DNA of 64,000 nucleotides, from positions 1 to 64,000 of the forward strand of contig JAQYHB010000001.1 of the NCBI GenBank assembly GCA_028722305.1. Direction: 5' to 3'. Position 1 is the first letter of the stretch. Each line of letters opens with the position of its first letter. The notes below the pieces were generated by a model that was not told the DNA's origin, made no database searches, and saw nothing but the letters and a program-made list of their open reading frames with translations. Source of the stretch: Spirochaetales bacterium (GTDB taxonomy: Bacteria > Spirochaetota > Spirochaetia > Sphaerochaetales > Sphaerochaetaceae). The position numbers were made by a program, and so were the translations under genes. Positions 25,951 to 33,229 of this stretch are shown piece after piece.

Positions 25951-26576
25951 ATCGACCTCACGATCGGCGCGATTGCCTTGGCGAGGGCGATATGGCTTTC
26001 CGCCTCCATGTGAACCTGGTCGGCCTCGCTGGGTCCAGCCACCTGGGCGGCGTCCAAAAAGGCGCAGCCGTATCGGTCAGCCACCCGTTTCAGATAGGGG
26101 GCGACCTGGTGGGTCAGCCTGACCGAATTCTCATCGAAGGTGCCGAAGGGACAGTGGCTCAGGTCGCTGCCGATATAAATCGGACTGACGACGAGAATCT
26201 TCGGCATCGGATAGTATGTATCCCAGGGAAACTGGCGGACCGTCCTGATCAGCTTCTCCAATCCCAGCGCCATCACATCCAGAGTAGGACGGAAAAGAGT
26301 TTTCGTGTCGTTGGTCCCAAGACTGATGATCAGGATGTCGATCGGCTTATGGGTCTTCAGGACATAGGGAAGCGCCGTCAGTCCATTGCGCTCTCCCTCG
26401 AGCGGGTCGTCATAGACCATCTCCCGCCCGCCAAGGCCTTCCTCGACCACATAATATTCCTCACCCAAGAGCCGGGCGAGCACGCGCGGCCAGCGTACAT
26501 CGGAACCCCAGCGACCCCCATGGGGGTTGGAGCCGAAGGTGTTGCTGTCTCCAAAGCAAACTACTTTTTTTTCCAT
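25947..26576 (-). CDS. SGNH/GDSL-family hydrolase
   Basis: The protein has 209 residues. Block I is VCFGDSNTFG with the nucleophile Ser at about residue 10, block III is SLGTNDTK, and block V is the Asp-x2-His in EADQVHM near residue 190. This matches the arylesterase / acyl-hydrolase SGNH group acting on acetylated sugars or lipids. No signal peptide is present. ATG 26576 lies 6 nt after a TATGAT -10 box (TTGCCA-18-TATGAT), with no usable Shine-Dalgarno, suggesting a leaderless mRNA. It is the first gene of the four-gene operon. Confidence 0.85.
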   Translation of the reverse strand: MEKKVVCFGDSNTFGSNPHGGRWGSDVRWPRVLARLLGEEYYVVEEGLGGREMVYDDPLEGERNGLTALPYVLKTHKPIDILIISLGTNDTKTLFRPTLDVMALGLEKLIRTVRQFPWDTYYPMPKILVVSPIYIGSDLSHCPFGTFDENSVRLTHQVAPYLKRVADRYGCAFLDAAQVAGPSEADQVHMEAESHIALAKAIAPIVRSM

Positions 26577-26582
26577 GCCCCC

Positions 26583-26612
26583 ATCATAGGACCATGACCC
26601 AGTCCTTGGCAA
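26583..26612 (-). promoter_or_regulatory. Promoter of the SGNH-small protein-MazG-HAD operon
   Basis: TTGCCA (26612-26607), an 18-bp spacer and TATGAT (26588-26583), ending 6 nt before the ATG. Confidence 0.6.
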
Positions 26613-26665
26613 TCAAAGGAATGTATGGATACCAACAAGCGGCAAGTTCTGGTATGCTGGGGAGG

Positions 26666-27751
26666 ATGAGGTCCAAGATGGGTAGACGCGTTTCCCTGTT
26701 CCATATCTGCATGTTCATCATGCTCTTTATCAGCTTTGTCGTAGCAAGCTACCTGCTCTATGTCACCCTGCAATACCATCATATCCCGGACAACCAGCAG
26801 CTGGACATCGAGGGCGTCCCATCGGAGCAGATGCTGAAGAACGACACGGTCTATCGCATCGCCACCTGGAATATCGGCTGGGGAGCGTATACGCCAGCCT
26901 TCAGCGCGTACCAGGAGACGGGCACCATGCTGGATGGCAGCCCTACCCGTGGCCTGCATGCCACGGCGCCCGACCAGGACACGGTAGTGGCCAATCTTCG
27001 CTCCATCATCGCCCAAGCCAAACAACTGCAGGCCTCCATGATCCTGCTGCAGGAGGTCGATGAGCCAAGTGGCAGGAGCCGGAGGGTTGACGAACGCGCC
27101 ATGATCGAAAGCAACATGGAGGGCTTCGAGTCAGTCTGGGCCGAGAACCTGCATACCGCCTTCCTGCTCTGGCCCCCGCAGGACATCCAAGGTTCCGCCA
27201 CCAGCGGGCTGCTCACCCTGAGCCGGCACCCGATCGAGGAAGCGGTCCGCAGAAGCTATCAAGCCGACGACGCCTTCCCGGAAATCTATTTCAACCTGGA
27301 TCCCTGCTTCTCCGTCTCCAGCCTGCCGGTGGAGAACGGCAAGACCCTCTACCTGATCAACAGCCAGATGGTGGGGACGGTCAAGCCTGTGCAGCTCCAA
27401 CGTCTGGCCAACGTCATGCTCCAGATCCAGGAAGAAGGAAACTACGCGGTCTGTGGCGGGGACTTCAGCATGGCACTTGTCCAGAGCCAGTTTCCCACCA
27501 CCCAGCAAAGGCCGGTCTGGGCACGGGAGATCGACAGGAACGCGATTCCTGACGGGCTGACCCTCTACGCCGACGAGAAGACCCCTACGGTCAGGGCAGC
27601 CGACATCCCCTACCGGAAGGGAATCACCTATACCACCGTCGTAGACGGCTTCCTCGTCACCAAAGGGATACGGGCCCAGGTCTTCACCGTGGACACCGAC
27701 TTCTCGCTCAGCGACCACCAACCGGTCCTGTTGGACTTTGTCCTGGAGTAA
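26666..27751 (+). CDS. Endonuclease/exonuclease/phosphatase-family protein, membrane anchored
   Basis: The protein has about 361 residues. One N-terminal membrane segment (FHICMFIMLFISFVVASYLL) is followed by an EEP domain: RIATWNIGWG (metal-binding Asn), LLQEVD (catalytic Glu), GGDFSM and the terminal SDHQPVLLDF (catalytic Asp-His). It probably acts outside the membrane as a phosphodiesterase on nucleic acid, lipid or sugar phosphate. ATG 26666 lies 7 nt after an extended -10 (TGGTATGCT); ATG 26678 after GAGG is an alternative start. The Crp-like regulator gene follows 3 bp downstream. Confidence 0.8.
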   Translation: MRSKMGRRVSLFHICMFIMLFISFVVASYLLYVTLQYHHIPDNQQLDIEGVPSEQMLKNDTVYRIATWNIGWGAYTPAFSAYQETGTMLDGSPTRGLHATAPDQDTVVANLRSIIAQAKQLQASMILLQEVDEPSGRSRRVDERAMIESNMEGFESVWAENLHTAFLLWPPQDIQGSATSGLLTLSRHPIEEAVRRSYQADDAFPEIYFNLDPCFSVSSLPVENGKTLYLINSQMVGTVKPVQLQRLANVMLQIQEEGNYAVCGGDFSMALVQSQFPTTQQRPVWAREIDRNAIPDGLTLYADEKTPTVRAADIPYRKGITYTTVVDGFLVTKGIRAQVFTVDTDFSLSDHQPVLLDFVLE

Positions 27752-27754
27752 GCG

Positions 27755-28372
27755 ATGATTGACTTGCATGCCTATCTCACCTGTCCCCTGTTCCATTTGA
27801 AGGACATGCGTTCGTTCTGGGACATCATCAACATTCTCGATCTCCATGAGGAGGAGTTTCCCGCGGGCACGAGTATCCTTGAGAAAGGGATGGCGAGCAA
27901 GGATGTGCTGATCGTCCTTGGAGGGACGGTCGTGGAAATGGCAGGCGAAGTACCGCTACGCGCCCTTGAGAAAAACGATTGTTTCGCCATGACCCTTGCG
28001 GTCACCCAGAACCGGAGCGCGCTCTCCTATCTGGCGAAAACCGATTGCGTCATCGGCCATGCCCCGATCTGGACGCTCAGGAAAAATGGGGAATTGATGG
28101 AAAACATGATGAAGCTGATGGCCGAGGAAGCGGAGAGCTCCCTTTCCCGGCTTGCCATACTGACCCAGAAAAGCGCCAGGGAGAAGGTCTCCTGGTTCCT
28201 GGAGGAACAGGTCCGGCTGCACCACAGCCGGACCTTTGTCATCCCTCTGAAAAAGAAGGAGATCGCCACTCTTTTGGGCATCACCCCGACGGCGCTGTAC
28301 CTGGAACTCAGGAAGATGGAAAAGGAAGGGAAACTCAAAAGAGACCACTCCCTCTACCAGCTGTCACGCTAG
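27755..28372 (+). CDS. Crp/Fnr-family transcriptional regulator
   Basis: The protein has 205 residues. The N-terminal cyclic-nucleotide-binding-like beta-roll (residues about 15-110) lacks the arginine-containing phosphate cassette of CRP and has only scattered cysteines, so the ligand is unlikely to be cAMP or an Fe-S cluster. The C-terminal winged helix (KKKEIATLLGITPTALYLELRKMEKEG) is clear. It is co-transcribed with the EEP-domain gene, with 3 bp between them. The 3' end overlaps the convergent hypothetical gene by 9 bp. Confidence 0.85.
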   Translation: MIDLHAYLTCPLFHLKDMRSFWDIINILDLHEEEFPAGTSILEKGMASKDVLIVLGGTVVEMAGEVPLRALEKNDCFAMTLAVTQNRSALSYLAKTDCVIGHAPIWTLRKNGELMENMMKLMAEEAESSLSRLAILTQKSAREKVSWFLEEQVRLHHSRTFVIPLKKKEIATLLGITPTALYLELRKMEKEGKLKRDHSLYQLSR

Positions 28373-28822
28373 CGGCTTTGGCTCTCCGACCACATCGACG
28401 ATATCCAAGGCCCACTCGAACAGGCATTCCTTCGCCCCGAGCAGGTCCATCTTCTCGTCATACAGACCCAGGTCCTCGCGCTTGTCGCCCCCGTAGGCAA
28501 CGATTCTCGGCTCACCGAAGTAGCCCTTGGTGCCCCGCTCCTCCTGAAGCTCCCGCACCGAGCACCCCAGCGACTGGGCAAGGGCGCGCAGGTCGTCCTG
28601 CTCTATGGAGACCACGAGGATTACCTTGCCCGCATGGCGCACGGTAACCGCCCAAGGAACGTAGACCAAGTCCTCGTTTCCCCGCATCCGGGGATTCTTA
28701 TGCAGCGTCAGGGTAATATCCTTCAGCAGGTACCGCTCTTCCGGAAGGATACCGCTCTCCACGTCAATCATCTGGTGCCAAAGCATGTCGACCATACCGG
28801 CCTTGTCTTTCTCAATCAGCAT
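28364..28822 (-). CDS. Uncharacterised protein
   Basis: I do not recognise a named family in this 152-residue acidic soluble protein. It has no signal peptide or membrane segment. It contains a short helix-turn-helix-like stretch (DDLRALAQSLGCSVRELQEE) near residues 75-95, but no other DNA-binding features. GGAGGA lies upstream of the ATG. It is 15 bp downstream of a BrkB-like gene on the same strand... reading direction places it before that gene, so the two plus the lipase-like gene are not all co-linear: it precedes none of them and is first read after an independent or internal promoter. Function unknown. Confidence 0.6.
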   Translation of the reverse strand: MLIEKDKAGMVDMLWHQMIDVESGILPEERYLLKDITLTLHKNPRMRGNEDLVYVPWAVTVRHAGKVILVVSIEQDDLRALAQSLGCSVRELQEERGTKGYFGEPRIVAYGGDKREDLGLYDEKMDLLGAKECLFEWALDIVDVVGEPKPLA

Positions 28823-28837
28823 CGCTGCATCCTCCTC

Positions 28838-30061
28838 TCATACCCGTTCGAGCAGGTTCTCGACAGTCAGATCCCCGAGGCATTCCACTCCCTCGTCGCG
28901 CACCGCCCTCGCCACAGCCTCGCCCGCCGTGTCCTTGTCATCAGGCCCCAAGGTGCCGAGCCCGTACAACGAGTTGGCAAGCTGGTAAATCCGCAAATCC
29001 CCCAAGGGACGGGCCACCGTATAGCGTTTCTTGTTCGAAGCGATCGGCTGGATGAACCGCAGGGATTCCAGCAGGTCGAGGAACCCAAAGAGCCGATATT
29101 CGGGAATCGCCAACCGCTCCACCATCTCCGCCGTCGACGTGCTCCCCTTGCCGTCACGGAAATTCGCTCCGATCAGCATCATGATGTTGATGCCATCCGA
29201 CAGCTGCAGGGCGGGGCTCTCCGGCAGGCCATGGAATTCCTGTTCGTCGGGCCGAAACTGGTGCACGTAGGCGAACTCGACGGACCAGAGCCCGATCATC
29301 CAAAGCACGTAGACACGGAACAGGATCAAAAAGACCGCGGCAAGTGAGCCGTAGAGAACCGAATAGCGGGTCGCCATGTTGGTCAGGCCGCCCAGGACCA
29401 TGTTGGAGACGAAGAAGCCGACGGCAGCGTAGAAAGCGGCAAGCATGGCGGAGCGGAAGCGCACCTTGGTGCTTGGAACGAAGGTAATGGTCAGAAACAT
29501 GCCGAGCCAGAACAGCCCAAAGCGGATACAACCGACAGTCAGCTTCATGCTGAACAGGCTCTCCAGGCCGAGCACTCTGCCATACCAGAGCATCTTTCCC
29601 TGAAGGGAAAGGTAGACACCTCCAAAGACCAAAGAAAAGGTGATGAAGATGATGATGCCGACAAAACGGTTGATGAGCGAGCGGCGCATCGAGGTGTGGT
29701 AGATGCGGTTGATTTCCGTCCAGACCTTGTTCAACAACAGGGTCATAGTCCACAAAAAGGAGAGCAGGCCGATCACCCCAAGGCTCAGGGCGTTGCGGCT
29801 GTTGGTCCCGATCCACTCGACAAACTGGTTGGCAATCTCCCCGCCGAAGGTGTCGGTCAAGAATCGATTGAACGAGTCCATGAAGACATCAAGCACTCCA
29901 AACGCCCCGAAGAAAGCGGAATAGAAGGCAAAAGCAGGCACCAAGGCCATCAACGTCGAATAGGTCATGCTGCTGGCTGTGGAAAAGATGTTCTCGCGCA
30001 TGCCGTTCTGATAGGCGAGAACCAACAGGTTCACATGGCCGTTCTGCTTCAGTTGCTGCAT
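28838..30061 (-). CDS. YihY/BrkB-family inner membrane protein
   Basis: The protein has about 407 residues. Six membrane segments occupy residues about 30-280, with the family motif STASSMTYSTLMALVPAFAF near the start and LFRVYVLWMIGLWSVEFAYV near the end of the membrane domain. These match the YihY/virulence factor BrkB family, once mislabelled RNase BN, whose function is unsettled. The C-terminal about 130 residues are cytoplasmic and helical. The start ATG overlaps the upstream alpha/beta-hydrolase stop (TGATG). It is transcribed before the small gene at 28364, 15 bp away. Confidence 0.88.
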   Translation of the reverse strand: MQQLKQNGHVNLLVLAYQNGMRENIFSTASSMTYSTLMALVPAFAFYSAFFGAFGVLDVFMDSFNRFLTDTFGGEIANQFVEWIGTNSRNALSLGVIGLLSFLWTMTLLLNKVWTEINRIYHTSMRRSLINRFVGIIIFITFSLVFGGVYLSLQGKMLWYGRVLGLESLFSMKLTVGCIRFGLFWLGMFLTITFVPSTKVRFRSAMLAAFYAAVGFFVSNMVLGGLTNMATRYSVLYGSLAAVFLILFRVYVLWMIGLWSVEFAYVHQFRPDEQEFHGLPESPALQLSDGINIMMLIGANFRDGKGSTSTAEMVERLAIPEYRLFGFLDLLESLRFIQPIASNKKRYTVARPLGDLRIYQLANSLYGLGTLGPDDKDTAGEAVARAVRDEGVECLGDLTVENLLERV

Positions 30062-30996
30062 CACTGTCGGTCTTCCATCCAATCAAGCAGGAAGCGGTAG
30101 GTCTCCTCCCTGTCCGTCTCGTTCAGCAACTCGTGGCGGGCGCCTTCCACCAGGTGCAGGGTCAGGTCGCCGATTCCCGCCTCATGGTAGAGGTCATAGA
30201 CCTTCCGCACCCCCTTCGACCAGCCGCCGACCGGGTCCTCGCTGCCGCTGATCAGGAGAATCGGCAGGTCGTCAGGCAGCTTTTCGGCGTTTGCAGGGTC
30301 GTTCGCGTAGGCAAGGCCGGTGAGCAGGTCGCGGAAAAAGCTGGTCGTGCAGGTAAACCCGCACTGGGGGTCGCGCACGTAACGGTCGACCATCTTCTCG
30401 TCCCGGGAAAGCCAATCGCTTCCGGTTCTCGGATTGGGAATATGCTTCAGATACGAGGAGAAGGAGAGCTTTTCCATCATCGGGTCCGGGGCCTTGGCGC
30501 CAAATTTCCTGACGTGGCGCTTGGCAAGCCAGAGCCCGAACTTGCCCACCATGCCCTGCGAGCATCCGGTACCCATGACGATGACCCCGCTGAACAGGTC
30601 GGCATGGTCGACCATGACGCTACGGGCAAGGAAGGAGCCCATGCTGTGCCCGAGCAGGAAAAAGGGAAGCTCGTCCGACTGCTCGTCCATGATGATCTGG
30701 TCCAGCATGTTGCAGTCGTCCATGATCCGCTTCCATCCATCCTTCTCGGCGAAGAACCCGTAGGGCATGTGGTTGCGCTCGGCCGTCAAGCCGTGTCCAC
30801 GGTGGTCCTGGGCGTAGACGATATAGCCACAGCGGGCCAGATAGGAGGCGAATTCCTCGTACCTGCCGCTGTGCTCGGCCATGCCGTGGAGGATATGGAT
30901 GATTCCGACGAGCTTGTCATCAGACTCAGGCTCCCAGACCCGGTAATAGATCGGCAACCCGTCATCGGCCTTGAAGGAATGGATCTCGCTTGCCAT
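30061..30996 (-). CDS. Alpha/beta hydrolase, monoacylglycerol-lipase-like
   Basis: The protein has 311 residues. The oxyanion segment is IIHILHGMAEHSGRYEEFA, followed by DHRGHG, the nucleophile elbow LLGHSMGSFLA (Ser at about residue 113), an acidic residue in ISGSEDPVGG and the catalytic His in EGARHELLNE. It is cytoplasmic: no signal peptide. It belongs to the lysophospholipase/monoglyceride lipase (PldB-like) group. GAGGAGC precedes the chosen ATG. It is first in an operon with the BrkB-like gene and the 152-residue protein, which suggests an envelope-lipid role (inference). Confidence 0.88.
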   Translation of the reverse strand: MASEIHSFKADDGLPIYYRVWEPESDDKLVGIIHILHGMAEHSGRYEEFASYLARCGYIVYAQDHRGHGLTAERNHMPYGFFAEKDGWKRIMDDCNMLDQIIMDEQSDELPFFLLGHSMGSFLARSVMVDHADLFSGVIVMGTGCSQGMVGKFGLWLAKRHVRKFGAKAPDPMMEKLSFSSYLKHIPNPRTGSDWLSRDEKMVDRYVRDPQCGFTCTTSFFRDLLTGLAYANDPANAEKLPDDLPILLISGSEDPVGGWSKGVRKVYDLYHEAGIGDLTLHLVEGARHELLNETDREETYRFLLDWMEDRQ

Positions 30997-31061
30997 ACGG
31001 TGCTCCTCGCATGCTTGCATCGTACCCTAAACGCAAGCGTCCCTCAACACCTCGCGCAGGC

Positions 31062-31090
31062 TTTTCTCTTTCCCGACTCCGTGGTAGGCT
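31062..31090 (+). promoter_or_regulatory. Extended -10 promoter of the phosphodiesterase gene
   Basis: TGGTAGGCT: the -10 hexamer is 31085-31090 with an upstream TG. The -35 (TTTTCT near 31062) is poor. The box ends 8 nt before the ATG. Confidence 0.4.
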
Positions 31091-31098
31091 TGCCCGGT

Positions 31099-31626
31099 AT
31101 GGAAGGATATCTGGTCGCGAGCGACATCCATGGGGATCGGGAGGCCTTCGAGCGTCTACTGGAACTGCTCGGTGAGCATCATGTGGAATCGATGCTGGTC
31201 TGTGGGGACCTGCAACCCGAGTATCTTGGTCCGACGCTCATCGGTACGGTGGAGATGACCCTGGTCAGGGGGAACTGCGACAGCTCCTATGAGTTCCAGA
31301 GCGTCGGGAAACCGGTTCCCCCGCTGGTGCGGCGCATTCCCTGGCACGGCCGGACCATTGTCATGACCCACGGCGACCGATGGCCTGGGCCCTATGGGCT
31401 TTCGATGCGGGAAGGGGATTTGTTCCTGTTCGGCCACATCCATGTCCCCAGGCTGTATGTGGATCCCAACGGGATCATCATCCTCAACCCGGGTTCAGCA
31501 GCCTACCCAAGGGGCGGCAGCGCCGCCTCCTACGCCATTCTCTCCCCAGAGAGAATCGAAATCAGGTCGTTGTGGGAGAATACAGTCCTTCAGGGATTGG
31601 AAATCGAGGACCGGAGCGCCCGGTAG
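31099..31626 (+). CDS. YfcE/MJ0936-family metallophosphodiesterase
   Basis: The protein has 175 residues. The calcineurin-like metal motifs are VASDIHGD (D-x-H), VCGDLQPEY (G-D), RGNCDSS (G-N-x-D), MTHGDRW and GHIHVPRL (G-H-x-H). YfcE-type enzymes hydrolyse phosphodiesters, often with unknown physiological substrate. The ATG has no Shine-Dalgarno and sits 8 nt after an extended -10, suggesting leaderless translation. The 3' end overlaps the convergent AOR-like gene by 37 bp, the largest such overlap in the window. Confidence 0.88.
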   Translation: MEGYLVASDIHGDREAFERLLELLGEHHVESMLVCGDLQPEYLGPTLIGTVEMTLVRGNCDSSYEFQSVGKPVPPLVRRIPWHGRTIVMTHGDRWPGPYGLSMREGDLFLFGHIHVPRLYVDPNGIIILNPGSAAYPRGGSAASYAILSPERIEIRSLWENTVLQGLEIEDRSAR

Positions 31627-33161
31627 ACCTCGATCAGGCGGCTCGTCCGCACCAGGTTCCGTCCAGGATCCCCGTACATCACCCCGGTGACGAAACAGTC
31701 GGGAATCCGTCCCCCGCGAAAGCGGCCGAGCCTGGCGTCCAGACGGTCCTGCATCCGCATCGCCTCATGGCCCAGCTCAAGCACCGCGTCCTCGGTGAAC
31801 AGGTGCCCCTCTCCATCAGTGGCGAGACGGGCCAGCATCCCCATCGGCCTGATATGGCGGTCGGCACAGACCAGGCCATGGAACGCCTTGGGAAGCCCAA
31901 GCGTCTCCATGACCATCCGGAGTTCCGCCCCCCGCAGCGCCATCTTTGCCAGAGCGAGGTTGTCACCCCGCAGATAGGCGTTCCCGCCGAATCCGAACAA
32001 CTCCTCGAAAAGAATCGTATCGTCACCCGAACAGGCCAATGCCGCCTGCGCCGGCAACACCCGGAGATCCAGCGGTAGCAGCTCCAAGGCACCGATCCGG
32101 TAGGATGCCAACGTCGGGCTCTCCATCACCGCGCTGTAGCGGGACTGGGCCATGCCGAAGCTGCGTACCACCTCGACCAGTTCCGGCCCGTCGGCAAGCT
32201 GGTCCTGCCAGGCGGCGAGCAGGGCGATACCGCTGGAAAGGGGATCCACACCCACCTCGTCGCACATGCGCACCAGCACGGAGACGTGTTCAGGGTTGAA
32301 GAGCCCGAGGTTCGGGCCGAGGGCAAGGTAGTCCATCCAACGGGCCCTGATCTTCTCCAAGGCCCAGAGCCGGCCATCCGTGAAATCGTTGAACCCGTGC
32401 AGGGCGATCCACCCCCGTTCCCTGCCGACGGCAATCAGCGAGCGCTCGCCCTGGCGGGCAACGGCGGCGCGGTACTCCTCCAGGAGCATGCCCATGTCGG
32501 TCACGTCATAGCTGATCCGTTCGTGGAATGGTCCCCGAAGGGCAAGCACTTTCAGGTTCTTGTGGGCGAAGGAAAGCCCCAGCCCTCCCCGCCCGATATT
32601 TTCCCCGTCGCACTGGAGGCTGGCGAAGCGGTTGCCACGCTCGGCCGCGGGACCGATGGCGGCGATGTGCCAGCCGGCGTAGTGGCTCCGCAGGACACCG
32701 CAAGGTTGGTCATGCAGTTCCTCCTCGACGGAAAAGGCGACGCGGCTGCCATCGATGACCAGGCTCGAGGTGCGCCGTTGCCGCCCCAGAAGGACGATGG
32801 CGCAAAGGCCCAACGAGCAGAGGCCGCTGCCGAAAGGCCCTTCTCCGAAGGCACATTCCACCATGCCGGTCACCGGGCTTTTGGTAACGACCACGTAGCC
32901 GCGGGCGAAGGAAAGGTCCAGGTCGCTGAGCCCTCCCGGGGCAATCACGATCGGGTTTCCCTCGTCGAAAAGGCTGTTCCGCTGTTTCTGGTAATCGGCG
33001 TACTTGTCCCACAGCCACATGGCAAGCAATCTCCCACCGACCAGGGAGCGTCCTGTTTCCGGATCGAGCGGACAAAACTCCACCCGCTCGTGGTCGAGGT
33101 CGACCACGAGGTATCTTCTCGACCGGTAGGGAAATCCTTCAAACGTTACGGAACTCGCCAT
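31590..33161 (-). CDS. Aldehyde:ferredoxin-oxidoreductase-like protein lacking the Fe-S cysteines
   Basis: The protein has 523 residues. The family order is preserved: an N-terminal beta domain (YLVVDLDHERVEFCPLDP, VGGRLLAMWL), VVTKSPVTGMVE, IAAIGPAAERGNRFASLQ, GENIGRGGLGLSFAHKNLK, YLALGPNLGLFN, CDEVGVDPLSSGIALL, and a C-terminal ETLGLPKAFHG. In AORs the pterin lies near a [4Fe-4S] cluster held by C-x2-C-x3-C and a Cys in the DxLGLC motif. Here the first three are absent and the last is Pro. It has a consensus promoter (TTGACA-17-TAGATT) ending 11 nt before the ATG and no Shine-Dalgarno. Function unknown; possibly tungstopterin-binding without electron transfer. Confidence 0.8.
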   Translation of the reverse strand: MASSVTFEGFPYRSRRYLVVDLDHERVEFCPLDPETGRSLVGGRLLAMWLWDKYADYQKQRNSLFDEGNPIVIAPGGLSDLDLSFARGYVVVTKSPVTGMVECAFGEGPFGSGLCSLGLCAIVLLGRQRRTSSLVIDGSRVAFSVEEELHDQPCGVLRSHYAGWHIAAIGPAAERGNRFASLQCDGENIGRGGLGLSFAHKNLKVLALRGPFHERISYDVTDMGMLLEEYRAAVARQGERSLIAVGRERGWIALHGFNDFTDGRLWALEKIRARWMDYLALGPNLGLFNPEHVSVLVRMCDEVGVDPLSSGIALLAAWQDQLADGPELVEVVRSFGMAQSRYSAVMESPTLASYRIGALELLPLDLRVLPAQAALACSGDDTILFEELFGFGGNAYLRGDNLALAKMALRGAELRMVMETLGLPKAFHGLVCADRHIRPMGMLARLATDGEGHLFTEDAVLELGHEAMRMQDRLDARLGRFRGGRIPDCFVTGVMYGDPGRNLVRTSRLIEVYRALRSSISNP

Positions 33162-33172
33162 GTGCTATGGAA

Positions 33173-33201
33173 AATCTACCTGTCGCGAAAGAAGGTGTCA
33201 A
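33173..33201 (-). promoter_or_regulatory. Promoter of the AOR-like gene
   Basis: TTGACA (33201-33196), a 17-bp spacer and TAGATT (33178-33173), ending 11 nt before the ATG. Its -35 overlaps that of the divergent nucleoside kinase promoter. Confidence 0.7.
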
Positions 33202-33223
33202 CGGCCCGAAGTTTCTGTATTAT
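33195..33223 (+). promoter_or_regulatory. Promoter of the nucleoside kinase gene
   Basis: GTGTCA (33195-33200), a 17-bp spacer and TATTAT (33218-33223), ending 6 nt before ATG 33230. Confidence 0.5.
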
Positions 33224-33229
33224 GGATAC

